A stretch of DNA of 64,000 nt from CAYJGJ01 sp964367585 (lineage in GTDB: Bacteria; Bacillota; Clostridia; Peptostreptococcales; Anaerovoracaceae). Location: NCBI GenBank assembly GCA_964367585.1, contig CAYIYH010000004.1:88528-152527 (forward strand), in the 5' to 3' direction. Each line of letters begins with the position of its first letter. Within the stretch, counting starts at the first letter, position 1. The notes beneath the pieces were generated by a model. That model did not search any database, was not told the origin of the DNA, and worked only from the letters and a program-made list of their open reading frames with translations. The position numbers were made by a program, and so were the translations under genes. Below, in pieces: positions 38,230 to 47,973 of the stretch.

Positions 38230-38472
38230 ATGAAAATTGCGTTGATGGTTTTGGTTTCTGCAGCGAGTATCGTACTTATAATAAGTGTGCTATTGCAATC
38301 AAGCAACAGTGATGGCCTGTCCGGATCGATTGCTGGTGGCGCTGAACAGCTATTCGGAAAGAAAAAATCAAGGGGATACGATGCACTGCTCAGAAAAATA
38401 ACAGTAGTTGCAGCTTTTCTTTTTATTACTATTTCATTATTATTAGTAGCTCTATGGGATAGTCTTAGTTAA
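38230..38472 (+). CDS. secG: Preprotein translocase subunit SecG
   Basis: An 80-residue protein with two hydrophobic helices (about 3-23 and 55-75) and the family signature LLQSSNSDGLSGSIAGGAE between them. It is part of the SecYEG channel. GGAGGTG lies seven bases before the ATG. Confidence 0.93.
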   Translation: MKIALMVLVSAASIVLIISVLLQSSNSDGLSGSIAGGAEQLFGKKKSRGYDALLRKITVVAAFLFITISLLLVALWDSLS

Positions 38473-38579
38473 AAATTCAGTTGATTCTTGTCTATGCTAT
38501 GATAAATATCTTAGACAATTTGTTTTGGCATGGACGTAGTAATCGATAGTAAATATAGTTTTTTGTTTTAGGAGGTAAT

Positions 38580-40628
38580 ATGGAATTATTTTTGAAATGG
38601 GTCGCACCGATTAGCGCGCTTATTGGACTACTCGTTGCTTTTTCTCTTGCTGCATGGGTTGGCAAGCAAGAAGAAGGAACTGATAGGATGAAAGAAATCG
38701 CTGGATATATAAAGGAAGGTGCGATGGCCTTTTTGCGAAGACAATACTCTACAATGTTAATAGTGATAATTGTATTGTTTGTAATAATCGGATTTTCGTT
38801 AGGCAGTTGGATAACCGCTGTACTATATGTGTTTGGTGCGGGATTCTCTGTATTGGCGGGATTCTTTGGAATGAGGGTTGCTACATTAGGTAATGTAAGA
38901 ACTGCAAATGCTGCTGCAACATCGGGAATGTCTTTGGCTCTAAAAGTTGCTTTTAGAAGTGGTGCGGTCATGGGACTATGTGTTACAGGCCTTGGATTGC
39001 TCGGAGTAGGTTTAGTAGTTGTGTTTTTAGATATCGCTACTATAGAGGAGTGCATTACAGGATTTGGATTGGGTGCATCTTCTATGGCTCTTTTTGGAAG
39101 AGTTGGTGGCGGTATATATACGAAGGCTGCCGATGTGGGGGCTGACCTTGTAGGTAAAGTTGAAGCTGGTATTCCCGAGGATGATCCAAGAAACCCTGCT
39201 GTTATAGCGGATAATGTCGGTGACAATGTCGGTGACGTGGCTGGTATGGGTTCTGACCTATTCGAGTCTTATGTTGGTTCAATCATTTCTGCTATACTTA
39301 TAGGTATAACTTCTTTCTCAGTAAGTACAGAATTAAATGAAAGCATGGTTTCTCAGAGTTCAGCAGCCATATTCCCATTGATTATATCTGCAGTAGGTAT
39401 TATTGCTTCAATAGTAGGAATTATGCTTGTTAGAGGATCGGAAGATTCTAATCCTGCAAAATCGTTAAATTTTGGAACATACTTTAGCAGTGGAGTAGTT
39501 ATTCTTGCCTCTGTAGCACTTAGCTATTACATGATGGGTAGTTTGATATATGCTGGAGCGATTATCTCTGGTCTAGTAGTAGGAACATTAATCGGAACAA
39601 TCACAGAAGTTTATACATCTTCTGATTATAAGTCAGTTAAAAATATTGCAGAGCAATCTCAAACGGGTGCTGCAACAACAATTATCAGCGGACTGGGTGT
39701 CGGCATGATGTCTACACTATGGCCAATAATATTTATATGTGTTGGAATCGTTGCTTCTTATTATTTCGCAGGAATATATGGAATAGCGCTTGCTGCGGTT
39801 GGTATGCTATCTACAGGTGGTATGACTATAGCGGTAGATGCTTATGGTCCTGTTTCCGACAATGCAGGTGGAATAGCTGAGATGAGTGAACTTCCTGAAA
39901 ATGTAAGAAAGATTACCGATAAATTAGATTCTGTTGGAAATACCACAGCTGCAATTGGTAAAGGATTTGCAATAGGTTCTGCAGCACTTACTTCTTTGGC
40001 ATTGTTTACATCGTATTCTATAGTTGCAAAAATCACCACTATAGATTTGAACTCGGCAGTTGTTATCGTAGGGCTATTCATCGGTGCAATGTTGCCATTC
40101 TTATTCTCTGCGCTTACAATGAATTCTGTAGGTAAGGCAGCAAATCAAATGATTGAAGAAGTTAGAAGACAATTTAGAGAAGACAAAGGTATAATGGCCG
40201 GGACATCTAAGCCTGATTATGCTAAATGTGTTGATATATCTACTGCAGCGGCGTTGAAAGAGATGGTAGTTCCAGGACTACTTGCTATAGTGTCTCCTCT
40301 TTTGGTAGGCCTTCTTCTTGGTAAAGAAGCTTTGGGTGGTATGCTTGGTGGAGCTCTTGCAGCTGGAGTTTTAATGGCAATAATGATGTCTAATGCAGGC
40401 GGTGCATGGGATAATGCTAAGAAATATGTCGAAGAAGGAAATTTTGGCGGTAAAGGATCGGATGTGCACAAGGCAACCGTAGTTGGTGATACTGTAGGTG
40501 ATCCATTCAAAGATACATCAGGACCGTCTATCAATATACTTATTAAACTTATGACTATTGTCGCAGTAGTATTTGCTCCGTTAATTGCAGAATATGGTGG
40601 AATAATTACGAGGTTATTAGTTCTATGA
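38580..40628 (+). CDS. hppA: Membrane-bound ion-pumping pyrophosphatase
   Basis: Hydrolyses pyrophosphate and uses the energy to pump cations; about 16 membrane helices, 682 residues. The catalytic loop has GGGIYTKAADVGADLVGK and DNVGDNVGDVAGMGSDLFE. The sequence GNTTAAIGKG (about residue 455) has alanine at the position that is lysine in potassium-independent enzymes, so this belongs to the potassium-dependent class, which includes all the sodium pumps. Sodium versus proton pumping is not settled by what I can see. It overlaps the next gene by four bases. Confidence 0.96.
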   Translation: MELFLKWVAPISALIGLLVAFSLAAWVGKQEEGTDRMKEIAGYIKEGAMAFLRRQYSTMLIVIIVLFVIIGFSLGSWITAVLYVFGAGFSVLAGFFGMRVATLGNVRTANAAATSGMSLALKVAFRSGAVMGLCVTGLGLLGVGLVVVFLDIATIEECITGFGLGASSMALFGRVGGGIYTKAADVGADLVGKVEAGIPEDDPRNPAVIADNVGDNVGDVAGMGSDLFESYVGSIISAILIGITSFSVSTELNESMVSQSSAAIFPLIISAVGIIASIVGIMLVRGSEDSNPAKSLNFGTYFSSGVVILASVALSYYMMGSLIYAGAIISGLVVGTLIGTITEVYTSSDYKSVKNIAEQSQTGAATTIISGLGVGMMSTLWPIIFICVGIVASYYFAGIYGIALAAVGMLSTGGMTIAVDAYGPVSDNAGGIAEMSELPENVRKITDKLDSVGNTTAAIGKGFAIGSAALTSLALFTSYSIVAKITTIDLNSAVVIVGLFIGAMLPFLFSALTMNSVGKAANQMIEEVRRQFREDKGIMAGTSKPDYAKCVDISTAAALKEMVVPGLLAIVSPLLVGLLLGKEALGGMLGGALAAGVLMAIMMSNAGGAWDNAKKYVEEGNFGGKGSDVHKATVVGDTVGDPFKDTSGPSINILIKLMTIVAVVFAPLIAEYGGIITRLLVL

Positions 40629-42019
40629 AGGATGTAAATGCGTGGAATAAGTATAGTAAAAAACAGCTTTCTTATATAGAAACGCTTTGTAACGGATATA
40701 AAAAATTCTTGGATTTAGGCAAGACCGAAAGAGAATGTGTCGATATAACGATCAGAGAAGCAGAGGAAAACGGCTACATTAATATTGAAAAGCTGATATC
40801 ACAAAAAAAGAAAATTAAAGCCGGTGATAAAGTATATGCAACACTTATGAATAAGGCAATTGCATTATTTAACATAGGTAAAGAAGATATATCGCTTGGA
40901 ATGAATATTTTGGGTGCACATATCGATTCACCTCGATTAGATGTGAAACAAAATCCTTTGTATGAAGACTCAGAAATTGTTTATTTGGACACTCATTATT
41001 ACGGTGGTATAAAAAAATATCAATGGGTTGCACAACCACTTTCGATACACGGTGTCGTAGCAAAGAAAGATGGTACCACAGTAACGGTGGTTTTAGGTGA
41101 AGATGACGGTGATCCCGTAGTGTTTATCTCAGACTTGTTAGTTCACCTGTCTTCAAAGCAATTAGAAAAAAAAGCATCTATAGTCATAGAAGGTGAGCAA
41201 TTAGATGTAATTGTAGGAAGTAAGCCATTAAAATCATCTAAAGATGATAAGGACAGCAAAGATGCCGTCAAGAAAAATATTATTTCGATATTAAGTGAAA
41301 AATACGATATCGAAGAAAATGATTTTTGGTCGGCAGAGTTAGAGATTGTTCCCGCTGGAAAAGCTAGGGATGCAGGATTGGATCGTAGCATGGTGTTAGG
41401 CTATGGACAAGACGATAGAATCTGTGCATATACTTCGTTGGTAGCTATGCTTGAAGTTGAGAACCCAAAAAAAACGACTTGTACACTTTTAGTAGACAAA
41501 GAAGAAATTGGAAGCGTGGGTGCAACTGGAATGCATTCTAGATTCTTTGAAAATACTGTTTGTGAAATACTGAATTTAATGGGGATGTATGATGAATTGA
41601 CAATGCGTAGACTTCTTTCACGCAGCAAGATGCTATCATCAGATGTTAGTGCAGCATATGATCCCAATTTCTCCGAGGCATTTGAAAAGAAAAATACAGC
41701 ATTCATGGGAAAAGGAGTTGTCTTTAGTAAATATACTGGTGCAAGGGGAAAAAGTGGATCTAATGATGCAAATGCCGAATTCCTAGCACACATACGAAAG
41801 GTAATGGTCTCAAATGATGTAGTATTTCAGTCTGCCGAACTTGGAAAAGTCGACTTCGGTGGCGGTGGGACGATTGCGTTCATACTTGCTGCGTATGGAA
41901 TGGATGTTGTCGATTGTGGTGTTGGATTGCTCAATATGCATGCACCGTATGAAGTTTCAAGCAAGGCAGATATTTATGAAGCGAAGAAAGCATATGTTGC
42001 ATTCCTTAGTGAGGCATAA
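40625..42019 (+). CDS. M18-family aminopeptidase
   Basis: Dinuclear-zinc aminopeptidase, cytosolic, 464 residues. Motifs of the M18 (aspartyl or aminopeptidase I) family are present: GAHIDSPRLD near residue 98, DKEEIGSVGATGMHS in the middle and LLNMHAPYEVSSKAD near the end supply the metal ligands and active-site residues. ATGA overlap with hppA points to co-transcription, though no functional link is obvious. Confidence 0.92.
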   Translation: MKDVNAWNKYSKKQLSYIETLCNGYKKFLDLGKTERECVDITIREAEENGYINIEKLISQKKKIKAGDKVYATLMNKAIALFNIGKEDISLGMNILGAHIDSPRLDVKQNPLYEDSEIVYLDTHYYGGIKKYQWVAQPLSIHGVVAKKDGTTVTVVLGEDDGDPVVFISDLLVHLSSKQLEKKASIVIEGEQLDVIVGSKPLKSSKDDKDSKDAVKKNIISILSEKYDIEENDFWSAELEIVPAGKARDAGLDRSMVLGYGQDDRICAYTSLVAMLEVENPKKTTCTLLVDKEEIGSVGATGMHSRFFENTVCEILNLMGMYDELTMRRLLSRSKMLSSDVSAAYDPNFSEAFEKKNTAFMGKGVVFSKYTGARGKSGSNDANAEFLAHIRKVMVSNDVVFQSAELGKVDFGGGGTIAFILAAYGMDVVDCGVGLLNMHAPYEVSSKADIYEAKKAYVAFLSEA

Positions 42020-42123
42020 AGAGGCTAAAGTTAGGCATATTTTTTCATAAATCAAGTAAAAAGGTCAAAAATACTGTAACATTAGTATATTTTAAGTTGT
42101 TAACGTATTCTTTACAAAAAACG

Positions 42124-42158
42124 AAGTTATCCACAGCGTTGCCGTGGATAACTTTTTT
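42124..42158 (+). terminator. Terminator after the aminopeptidase gene
   Basis: Eleven-bp arms (AAGTTATCCAC 42124-42134 and its complement 42144-42154) with a nine-base loop, ending in a run of six to seven T. Confidence 0.88.
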
Positions 42159-42272
42159 GTTTATGGGAATAAACTCGCGTAAAGATTGATATTTCAATAA
42201 AGCTTAAGTTAATACAATTTTGCTGATAAGTATGCACTAATTGTATACGATTTGAAAAAAATAGTGTAAAAG

Positions 42273-42297
42273 TGCCTAAATCATTTGTAATTAGGCA
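42273..42297. terminator. Second hairpin in the 42020-42379 gap
   Basis: TGCCTAA and TTAGGCA arms (42273-42279, 42291-42297) with T-rich flanks on both strands; it probably ends the minus-strand gene that stops at 42380. An eight-bp inverted repeat ATACAATT/AATTGTAT (42212-42246) lies between this hairpin and the previous one. No gene is seen in the gap. Confidence 0.5.
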
Positions 42298-42379
42298 TTT
42301 GTGTTTTGTGGAAAAATAATGCATAAATAATCGCAGAAAAAACACAATAGACGTAGTATTTTAATCTCAATTAGTCATA

Positions 42380-43786
42380 TTATTTTTCAAGGTAATTTAC
42401 AGTAGAGATTGCAAGATTATATATATTATCTTTATCAAGCTTTATTACTAGTGAGGAAGCTTGTTCTCCTCTTTTTCGAAGTATCGCAGGGGGAGAGATA
42501 TCAACTGTCATATTCTCGGTAAGGGTCGAGTTTGCTACCTCCTCATAACTCATTTTGAAACCAGATATTAGGTCTGAATCTAAGCTTTCATGCCATAATG
42601 GAATTGTTACTTCGCTGTTAAGGGTTCCGGAGATGAGATTGCTTGTCGCAGCTAAATCGTCTTGCATTTTCTGCTCAATTTCGATATCAAGTGAGGAGCT
42701 TGATATTTCCAAGATACAGGTATTATTGTCAAAATATATCTTTCCCACACTAGAAAGGGCTATAACTTTATCTTCTTCATTTCTCTCGTATACACCGTCG
42801 TTGTTTATATACAGCATACTAACAATGTTGTCTGTTGACTCCATGCTTAATACTGATGGTGTCATAGTGGAAGGCGCATAGGTATAACTCAATGTAGGAT
42901 GCTCTTCTATATTGTCCTCGATAAAGTCTTCGATATAATTATTCATTTTATCTGTAAAACTATCCAGATGATCTTTATGGATCACAACTGTCATCGTCGC
43001 TGTATCAGGGTATGCATAGTAGTCTGTACCACCTTGTATGTTTACCAATTCGAAAATAAATGCGGAGTTTTTAAATGCTGCAAGTACAGCCCCTAACTCG
43101 TTAATCGGATTAGGATAGTTATTTACTGTTTTGTCGGGAATCCCGCCATTGAGTCCTGAAACTGTGATGTCGAAAGATAGTTTATTTTCCGCAGAATTAA
43201 CGGGCTCATATTCAATGGAAGATGAAAGTGTATGTTTGCTTATTTGTGAGGAAGCTGTTATATAAGTTTCATCTTCTACTTGGGTAAACGATATGAACTC
43301 GGTGTTTTCATCAAAATATGTCGTGCTCAAAGATGTGAGTCCTTTGTACGAAGCATCGGAATCGTTGGTAAATAGAAAAACTAAATCATTATCGGTTATT
43401 ACATTTCGGGATAAGTAGAAAGATAGTGAAATGGGATATAGGCATGCATATAAGTTGTTTACATCATATGAGCAGTGAAAAACGGTTGTTTTATTATTTG
43501 GCTCTGGACTTTCAGACTTTACCTGGAATATTACGTTGTCATTTGAGTCGATTATTGAGTCAATATTTCTTGATTGCCCCCAGTGATATATGTAATTGCT
43601 GAAGTCCGCAGAAGATGCAGTTTCAGGGAAAACATCCATTATGTCTGCAGTATATGCTAGGATATCTTCCTCCGCTTCGATTTTAGAACTGCTCGGCGGC
43701 AAATAAGTAAATGCGAGCCCGAGAGATACCGTTATAGTAGTTACAATAACAATGATTGAAATAATTATTTTCTTTTTTGATTTCAT
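42380..43786 (-). CDS. Membrane-anchored PepD/M20-like protein lacking most metal ligands
   Basis: A 468-residue protein with an N-terminal signal-anchor (about 5-28) and an otherwise hydrophilic, probably extracytoplasmic body. By eye, its order of segments follows the PepD (M20 dipeptidase) fold: FHCSYDV where PepD has a QAHLDM-type motif, then a strand ending FLFTNDSD where PepD has LLTMTEE, and VSGLNGGIPD followed by INELGAVLAAF where PepD has GGHSG and a helix; IQGGTDYYAYPDTA resembles the later GGxxxNAIPREA. His80, Asp119, Glu149/150, Asp173 of E. coli PepD have no equivalents, so peptidase activity is unlikely. Remote homology is inferred, not computed. GGAG lies before the ATG. Confidence 0.6.
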   Translation of the reverse strand: MKSKKKIIISIIVIVTTITVSLGLAFTYLPPSSSKIEAEEDILAYTADIMDVFPETASSADFSNYIYHWGQSRNIDSIIDSNDNVIFQVKSESPEPNNKTTVFHCSYDVNNLYACLYPISLSFYLSRNVITDNDLVFLFTNDSDASYKGLTSLSTTYFDENTEFISFTQVEDETYITASSQISKHTLSSSIEYEPVNSAENKLSFDITVSGLNGGIPDKTVNNYPNPINELGAVLAAFKNSAFIFELVNIQGGTDYYAYPDTATMTVVIHKDHLDSFTDKMNNYIEDFIEDNIEEHPTLSYTYAPSTMTPSVLSMESTDNIVSMLYINNDGVYERNEEDKVIALSSVGKIYFDNNTCILEISSSSLDIEIEQKMQDDLAATSNLISGTLNSEVTIPLWHESLDSDLISGFKMSYEEVANSTLTENMTVDISPPAILRKRGEQASSLVIKLDKDNIYNLAISTVNYLEK

Positions 43787-43830
43787 CTATATTTCTCCGT
43801 TCTTTTTGCCATATAAAAATATGTTTTTTC

Positions 43831-43900
43831 TTGATATTCATGTGCAATATGTTATACTTAATATGGAAATAGCTAGCGTCATACGCTTAGTTGTTTTTTA
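43831..43900 (+). promoter_or_regulatory. Promoter with an immediate terminator-like hairpin
   Basis: TTGATA (43831-43836) and TATACT (43853-43858) with a 16-base spacer form a fair promoter. Only about 10-30 bases downstream, CTAGCGT and ACGCTTAG (about 43873-43890) form a short stem with one bulge, followed by TTGTTTTTT. This resembles an attenuator ahead of the acetyltransferase gene, or the end of a very short RNA. Confidence 0.35.
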
Positions 43901-44065
43901 ACGATTAAATAACATACTGCAATGTGCTTTAGGTATTAAAAATTCTACATGACAGCAGTGAGTATAACATCTACTCGCTATATAATATCATAATAGTTAG
44001 CAAAAGTAAAAAGAGTTTTTTTGTGCAGATTGTTAATAAATGCCAAAGATTCGAATGGGGGAATT

Positions 44066-44605
44066 ATGGAATCAAAAAATATAATAATTAGACCAACAGA
44101 GTTTGACGATTGTATGCATTTTGCAAAATGGGAAACTGATCCCGATTTGACAGAGTTTTTCTCCATTAATGATGGGCAAACTTATGAGGATATTGTCACG
44201 AAGTACATCAGGAGCAAGTCTAATCCTAGTGAAGAGATTTATACAATTGTGCATAAAGAAGATATGCGACCAATTGGTCAAATTCATGTCGGGTTGATAA
44301 ATAATGTTTATGATTCTCTTGACATCACAAGGATTTATATAGCAGAAAAAGAGAAGAGAGGGAATGGCCTGGGTGAAGAAACTATGAGATTGTTTTTAGA
44401 GCATTGTTTTTTAACAATGCATCGTGAAAGAGTCACCTTGGATTACTTTTCAGGAAATGTTATTGCACTTGCACTATATCAAAAACTAGGATTCCATAGT
44501 GAGGGAATCATGAGACATGCCGCCAAAAAAAATGGGAAATACTATGATTTGCATTTGATGTCGATGTTAAAGACAGAATTTTATAGCAAATTGCATAGAA
44601 ATTAA
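44066..44605 (+). CDS. GNAT-family N-acetyltransferase
   Basis: A 179-residue acetyl-CoA-dependent transferase of the GNAT fold. The acetyl-CoA loop appears as KRGNGLGEETM, and the C-terminal YQKLGFHSEGIMRHAAKKNGK-type segment (SEGI, MRHA) resembles RimJ/RimL and SpeG-like members. ATG 44066 follows GGGGGA; the open frame extends to 44021. The substrate is unknown. Confidence 0.85.
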   Translation: MESKNIIIRPTEFDDCMHFAKWETDPDLTEFFSINDGQTYEDIVTKYIRSKSNPSEEIYTIVHKEDMRPIGQIHVGLINNVYDSLDITRIYIAEKEKRGNGLGEETMRLFLEHCFLTMHRERVTLDYFSGNVIALALYQKLGFHSEGIMRHAAKKNGKYYDLHLMSMLKTEFYSKLHRN

Positions 44606-44692
44606 TATCTAAATTAAAAAAATTATAATAGATGATTAGTAATTCTATTTATTAATCGTGTAGTTGATGAGTAACATTAGTAGAGAGGGAAA

Positions 44693-46618
44693 ATGAAACT
44701 AACTATAGCAGAAAAAATAATAAAGAGCAAATTAATTTCGGGAGATATGATTCGGGGCAGTGAAGTTGCCATTAAAATTGATCAAACTTTGACGCAAGAT
44801 GCAACAGGGACTATGGCATATCTTGAGTTTGAAGCAATTGGTATTGATAGGGTAAAGACTGAATGTAGTGTGGCATATATAGACCACAACACCTTGCAGT
44901 CGGGGTTCGAAAATGCGGATGATCATCGTTTTATACAATCCATGGCAGCAAAATATGGATTGTATTTTTCGCGCGCGGGCAATGGGATTTGTCACCAAGT
45001 TCATCTCGAGAGATTTGCTGTCCCAGGTAAGACATTGATAGGATCTGATAGCCATACTCCTACTTGCGGAGGATTAGGAATGCTCGCGATGGGAGCCGGC
45101 GGGTTAGATGTCGCGGTTGCAATGGGTGGTGGTGCATACCACATTATAATGCCCAAAATGTATTTCGTGAATTTGAAAGGTCATTTGAGAGATGGTGTCA
45201 CCGCAAAAGATGTCAGTTTAGAAATATTAAGGATACTGAGTGTAAAAGGCGGCGTTGGAGCTATAATCGAATGGGGGGGGGATGGAGCAAAAAATTTGTC
45301 TGTGCCAGAGAGAGCTACTATCACCAATATGGGAGCGGAACTAGGTGCGACGACATCAATTTTCCCTTCTGACGAGATAACGAAAGAATTTTTGAAGGCA
45401 CAAGGTAGAGAGGACGCCTATACGCCTTTGCAAAGCGATGATGGAGCGCAATACGATAAGATTATAGAGATAGATTTGTCCGAGTTAAATCCTCTTATTG
45501 CATGCCCACATAGCCCTGATAATGTCGTAGAGGTCCAAAGCATAAAAGATCAGAAGGTAGATCAAGTTTGTGTCGGGTCTTGTACAAATTCTTCCCTTTA
45601 TGATATGCTTAAGATCGCCAAAATGCTTAAGAATAAAACAATTAATACTCAGGTTAGTATGTCTGTTTCGCCTGGATCAAGGCAGGTGCTAGAGATGTTG
45701 TCCACACAAGGCGCACTAGTAGACATTATAAAAAGTGGTGCAAGGATATTGGAATGCGCTTGCGGGCCTTGTATTGGCATGGGATTCTCTCCTAATTCGG
45801 GAGGGACAAGCCTCAGAACTTTTAATCGGAATTTTGAAGGGCGTAGTGGAACTGCCGATGGAAATGTATATCTTGTTTCTCCTGAAACCGCCGTTGCGTC
45901 TGCGATAACTGGGAAAATTACAGATCCGAGAACGCTTGGAGAAATAGGAACTGTCGAGATTCCAAATATATTTACTATTGATGATAGTGGAATAATTCCG
46001 CCACTTAATATAGAAGATGCGGTAAAAGTTCAAATTCAAAGAGGACCAAATATAAAGAAGATACCGGACACGTTTTCTCAAAAAGATGAAATGCGCGCCA
46101 CTATTTCGCTTAAGGTCGGAGATAATATTACTACCGATCACATTATGCCAGCAGGTGCAAAAATACTACCATATAGATCGAACATACCGTATCTGTCAAA
46201 GTTTTGTTTTGCTGTTTGCGATGAGGAATTCCCCGAAAGAGCAGAATCGATGGGGCAAAGCATAATTATTGGCGGAAGCAACTACGGACAGGGATCATCT
46301 AGGGAGCATGCCGCACTCGTCCCATTATATCTTGGTGTTAGGATAGTAGTGGCAAAAAGTTTTGCAAGAATTCACGTCGCAAATCTTATTAATGCAGGAA
46401 TAATGCCACTTGTATTCGCCAATGAATCAGATTATGAAAAAATTGATGAGAATGACAGCCTCTTGATTTCAAGTATTTATAGCGGAATGCAAAGTGGTAC
46501 AATGATATGTGTAAATGAAACCCAAAATATTTCTTTTGAATTAAACTGCAACTTTACAAAAAGACAGGTAGAAATATTGAAGAGTGGTGGATTGTTGAAT
46601 TATACAAAAAATTTGTAG
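44693..46618 (+). CDS. Aconitate hydratase (short, clostridial type)
   Basis: Interconverts citrate and isocitrate with a [4Fe-4S] cluster. Cluster cysteines are in CVGSCTN (about 292-298) and CACGPCIG (about 355-362). DSHTPTCGGLGMLAMG and the swivel-domain loop GGSNYGQGSSREHAA are further signatures. The 641-residue length matches the compact aconitase/homoaconitase group of clostridia rather than the ~890-residue AcnA. Isocitrate dehydrogenase follows three bases later. Its cluster would be supplied by the suf system at 4700-9397. 2-methylcitrate or homoaconitate as substrate cannot be excluded by eye. Confidence 0.92.
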   Translation: MKLTIAEKIIKSKLISGDMIRGSEVAIKIDQTLTQDATGTMAYLEFEAIGIDRVKTECSVAYIDHNTLQSGFENADDHRFIQSMAAKYGLYFSRAGNGICHQVHLERFAVPGKTLIGSDSHTPTCGGLGMLAMGAGGLDVAVAMGGGAYHIIMPKMYFVNLKGHLRDGVTAKDVSLEILRILSVKGGVGAIIEWGGDGAKNLSVPERATITNMGAELGATTSIFPSDEITKEFLKAQGREDAYTPLQSDDGAQYDKIIEIDLSELNPLIACPHSPDNVVEVQSIKDQKVDQVCVGSCTNSSLYDMLKIAKMLKNKTINTQVSMSVSPGSRQVLEMLSTQGALVDIIKSGARILECACGPCIGMGFSPNSGGTSLRTFNRNFEGRSGTADGNVYLVSPETAVASAITGKITDPRTLGEIGTVEIPNIFTIDDSGIIPPLNIEDAVKVQIQRGPNIKKIPDTFSQKDEMRATISLKVGDNITTDHIMPAGAKILPYRSNIPYLSKFCFAVCDEEFPERAESMGQSIIIGGSNYGQGSSREHAALVPLYLGVRIVVAKSFARIHVANLINAGIMPLVFANESDYEKIDENDSLLISSIYSGMQSGTMICVNETQNISFELNCNFTKRQVEILKSGGLLNYTKNL

Positions 46619-46621
46619 GGT

Positions 46622-47746
46622 ATGATAAGGGGTAAAATGGAAGCAGAGATAAAGAGAGCCGTTGACAGTTTTGAAAGATTGTTAAGAGAACAAATTGTAA
46701 GAGCAGATAGAATTAAAAATCAATCAACAAATGGCAGTGTAGCACAAAAAGAAAAAACAATAATCGGACTAGTTGATGGAGACGGTATTGGTCCCATTAT
46801 TATGGAGGTTGCGAAGAATCTTCTTTATACATTATTAAAAGAAGAGATAGAATCGGATATAATTGAAATAAAAGAAATTCGCGGACTTACGATAGATAAT
46901 CGCACCCAAAAAGGGGAGGCCGTTCCTGCCGATGTGCTTGAGCAGATCAAATCGTGCGATGTGATTCTAAAAGGACCAACGACAACGCCTAACGGTGGTA
47001 CACTTGAAAGTGCAAATGTAACTCTTAGGCGCGAGCTAGATTTGTTTGCAAATGTTAGGCCAATCATTATTCCAGAAGAAGGGATTGATTGGATATTTTT
47101 CCGTGAAAATACAGAGGGTGAATATGTTTTAGGTAGTAAAGGTGTCGAAATAGAAGGCCTTCTCGCAGTAGACTTCAAGGTAATTACAGACCCTGGTACA
47201 GAACGGATTGCACGAGCTGCATTTGAATACGCACATAAGAATGGAAAAAAGAGTGTTTCTATAATCACAAAAGCAAATATAATGAAAAAAACTGACGGTA
47301 AGTTTTCCAAAATTTGCGCTGATATTGCAAAGGAATATCCTGGAATTAGTGCCGAAGAGTATTATATTGACATCATGGTTGCAAATATACTAAACGAAGA
47401 GATTAGAAGTTCCTTTGAAGTCTTCGTGTTGCCAAACCTCTACGGAGATATAATTACCGATGAAGCGGCTCAATTGCAAGGTGGTGTTGGAACAGCGGGC
47501 AGTGCAAATATTGGAACGAATCATGCAATGTTCGAGGCAATACATGGCTCAGCACCACGATTGATAGAGTTAGGCCAGTCCCATTTCGCCAATCCAACAA
47601 GTATTATCAGGGCTATGAATATGATGTTGAAGCATATAGGTTATGGGGATAGAGCAAAAAAAATGGATTCTATATTAGATGTAAATCCAATGCAAGATAT
47701 GACATGTGCGGAATATGGAGAGTTTTTGATGTCTTCTGTTAGATAA
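46622..47746 (+). CDS. icd: Isocitrate dehydrogenase (NAD-type, isocitrate/isopropylmalate family)
   Basis: Beta-decarboxylating dehydrogenase, 374 residues. VDGDGIGP opens the fold after an extra charged helix of about 45 residues; ESANVTLRRELDLFANVRP carries the isocitrate-contacting serine and arginines; the metal-binding DIITDEAAQL and NAD-loop HGSAPRL are present. Adjacency to aconitase favours isocitrate rather than isopropylmalate. With aconitase it gives the oxidative branch from citrate to 2-oxoglutarate for glutamate synthesis; citrate synthase is not in the window. Confidence 0.9.
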   Translation: MIRGKMEAEIKRAVDSFERLLREQIVRADRIKNQSTNGSVAQKEKTIIGLVDGDGIGPIIMEVAKNLLYTLLKEEIESDIIEIKEIRGLTIDNRTQKGEAVPADVLEQIKSCDVILKGPTTTPNGGTLESANVTLRRELDLFANVRPIIIPEEGIDWIFFRENTEGEYVLGSKGVEIEGLLAVDFKVITDPGTERIARAAFEYAHKNGKKSVSIITKANIMKKTDGKFSKICADIAKEYPGISAEEYYIDIMVANILNEEIRSSFEVFVLPNLYGDIITDEAAQLQGGVGTAGSANIGTNHAMFEAIHGSAPRLIELGQSHFANPTSIIRAMNMMLKHIGYGDRAKKMDSILDVNPMQDMTCAEYGEFLMSSVR

Positions 47747-47820
47747 GGGGATGGCTTTGCTGAAGTCTTAAATAAAACGCAAAAAAAACACAATAATTAC
47801 ATATACCAATGTTTTTATTG

Positions 47821-47849
47821 TTGAAAACATCGCAGATTAATGGTATAAT
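47821..47849 (+). promoter_or_regulatory. Promoter of the lipoprotein/coiled-coil genes
   Basis: TTGAAA (47821-47826) and a perfect TATAAT (47844-47849) with a 17-base spacer; transcription would start near 47856, about 118 bases before the lipoprotein start. Confidence 0.8.
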
Positions 47850-47973
47850 ATTTATTCGTCGATTTTGCATTTTATGTGTATTTTATGAGTGAAACGACAC
47901 AGTAGTAAATGCTTATTATTTAGTGCTCTTTACATATGATTTGTGGATTTAATAAAATATAGGTTGGTGAAAA

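Noticed and set aside
38492..39226. A 244-codon minus-strand open frame
   Set aside because: It is a shadow of the membrane pyrophosphatase gene; no family resemblance or start signal.
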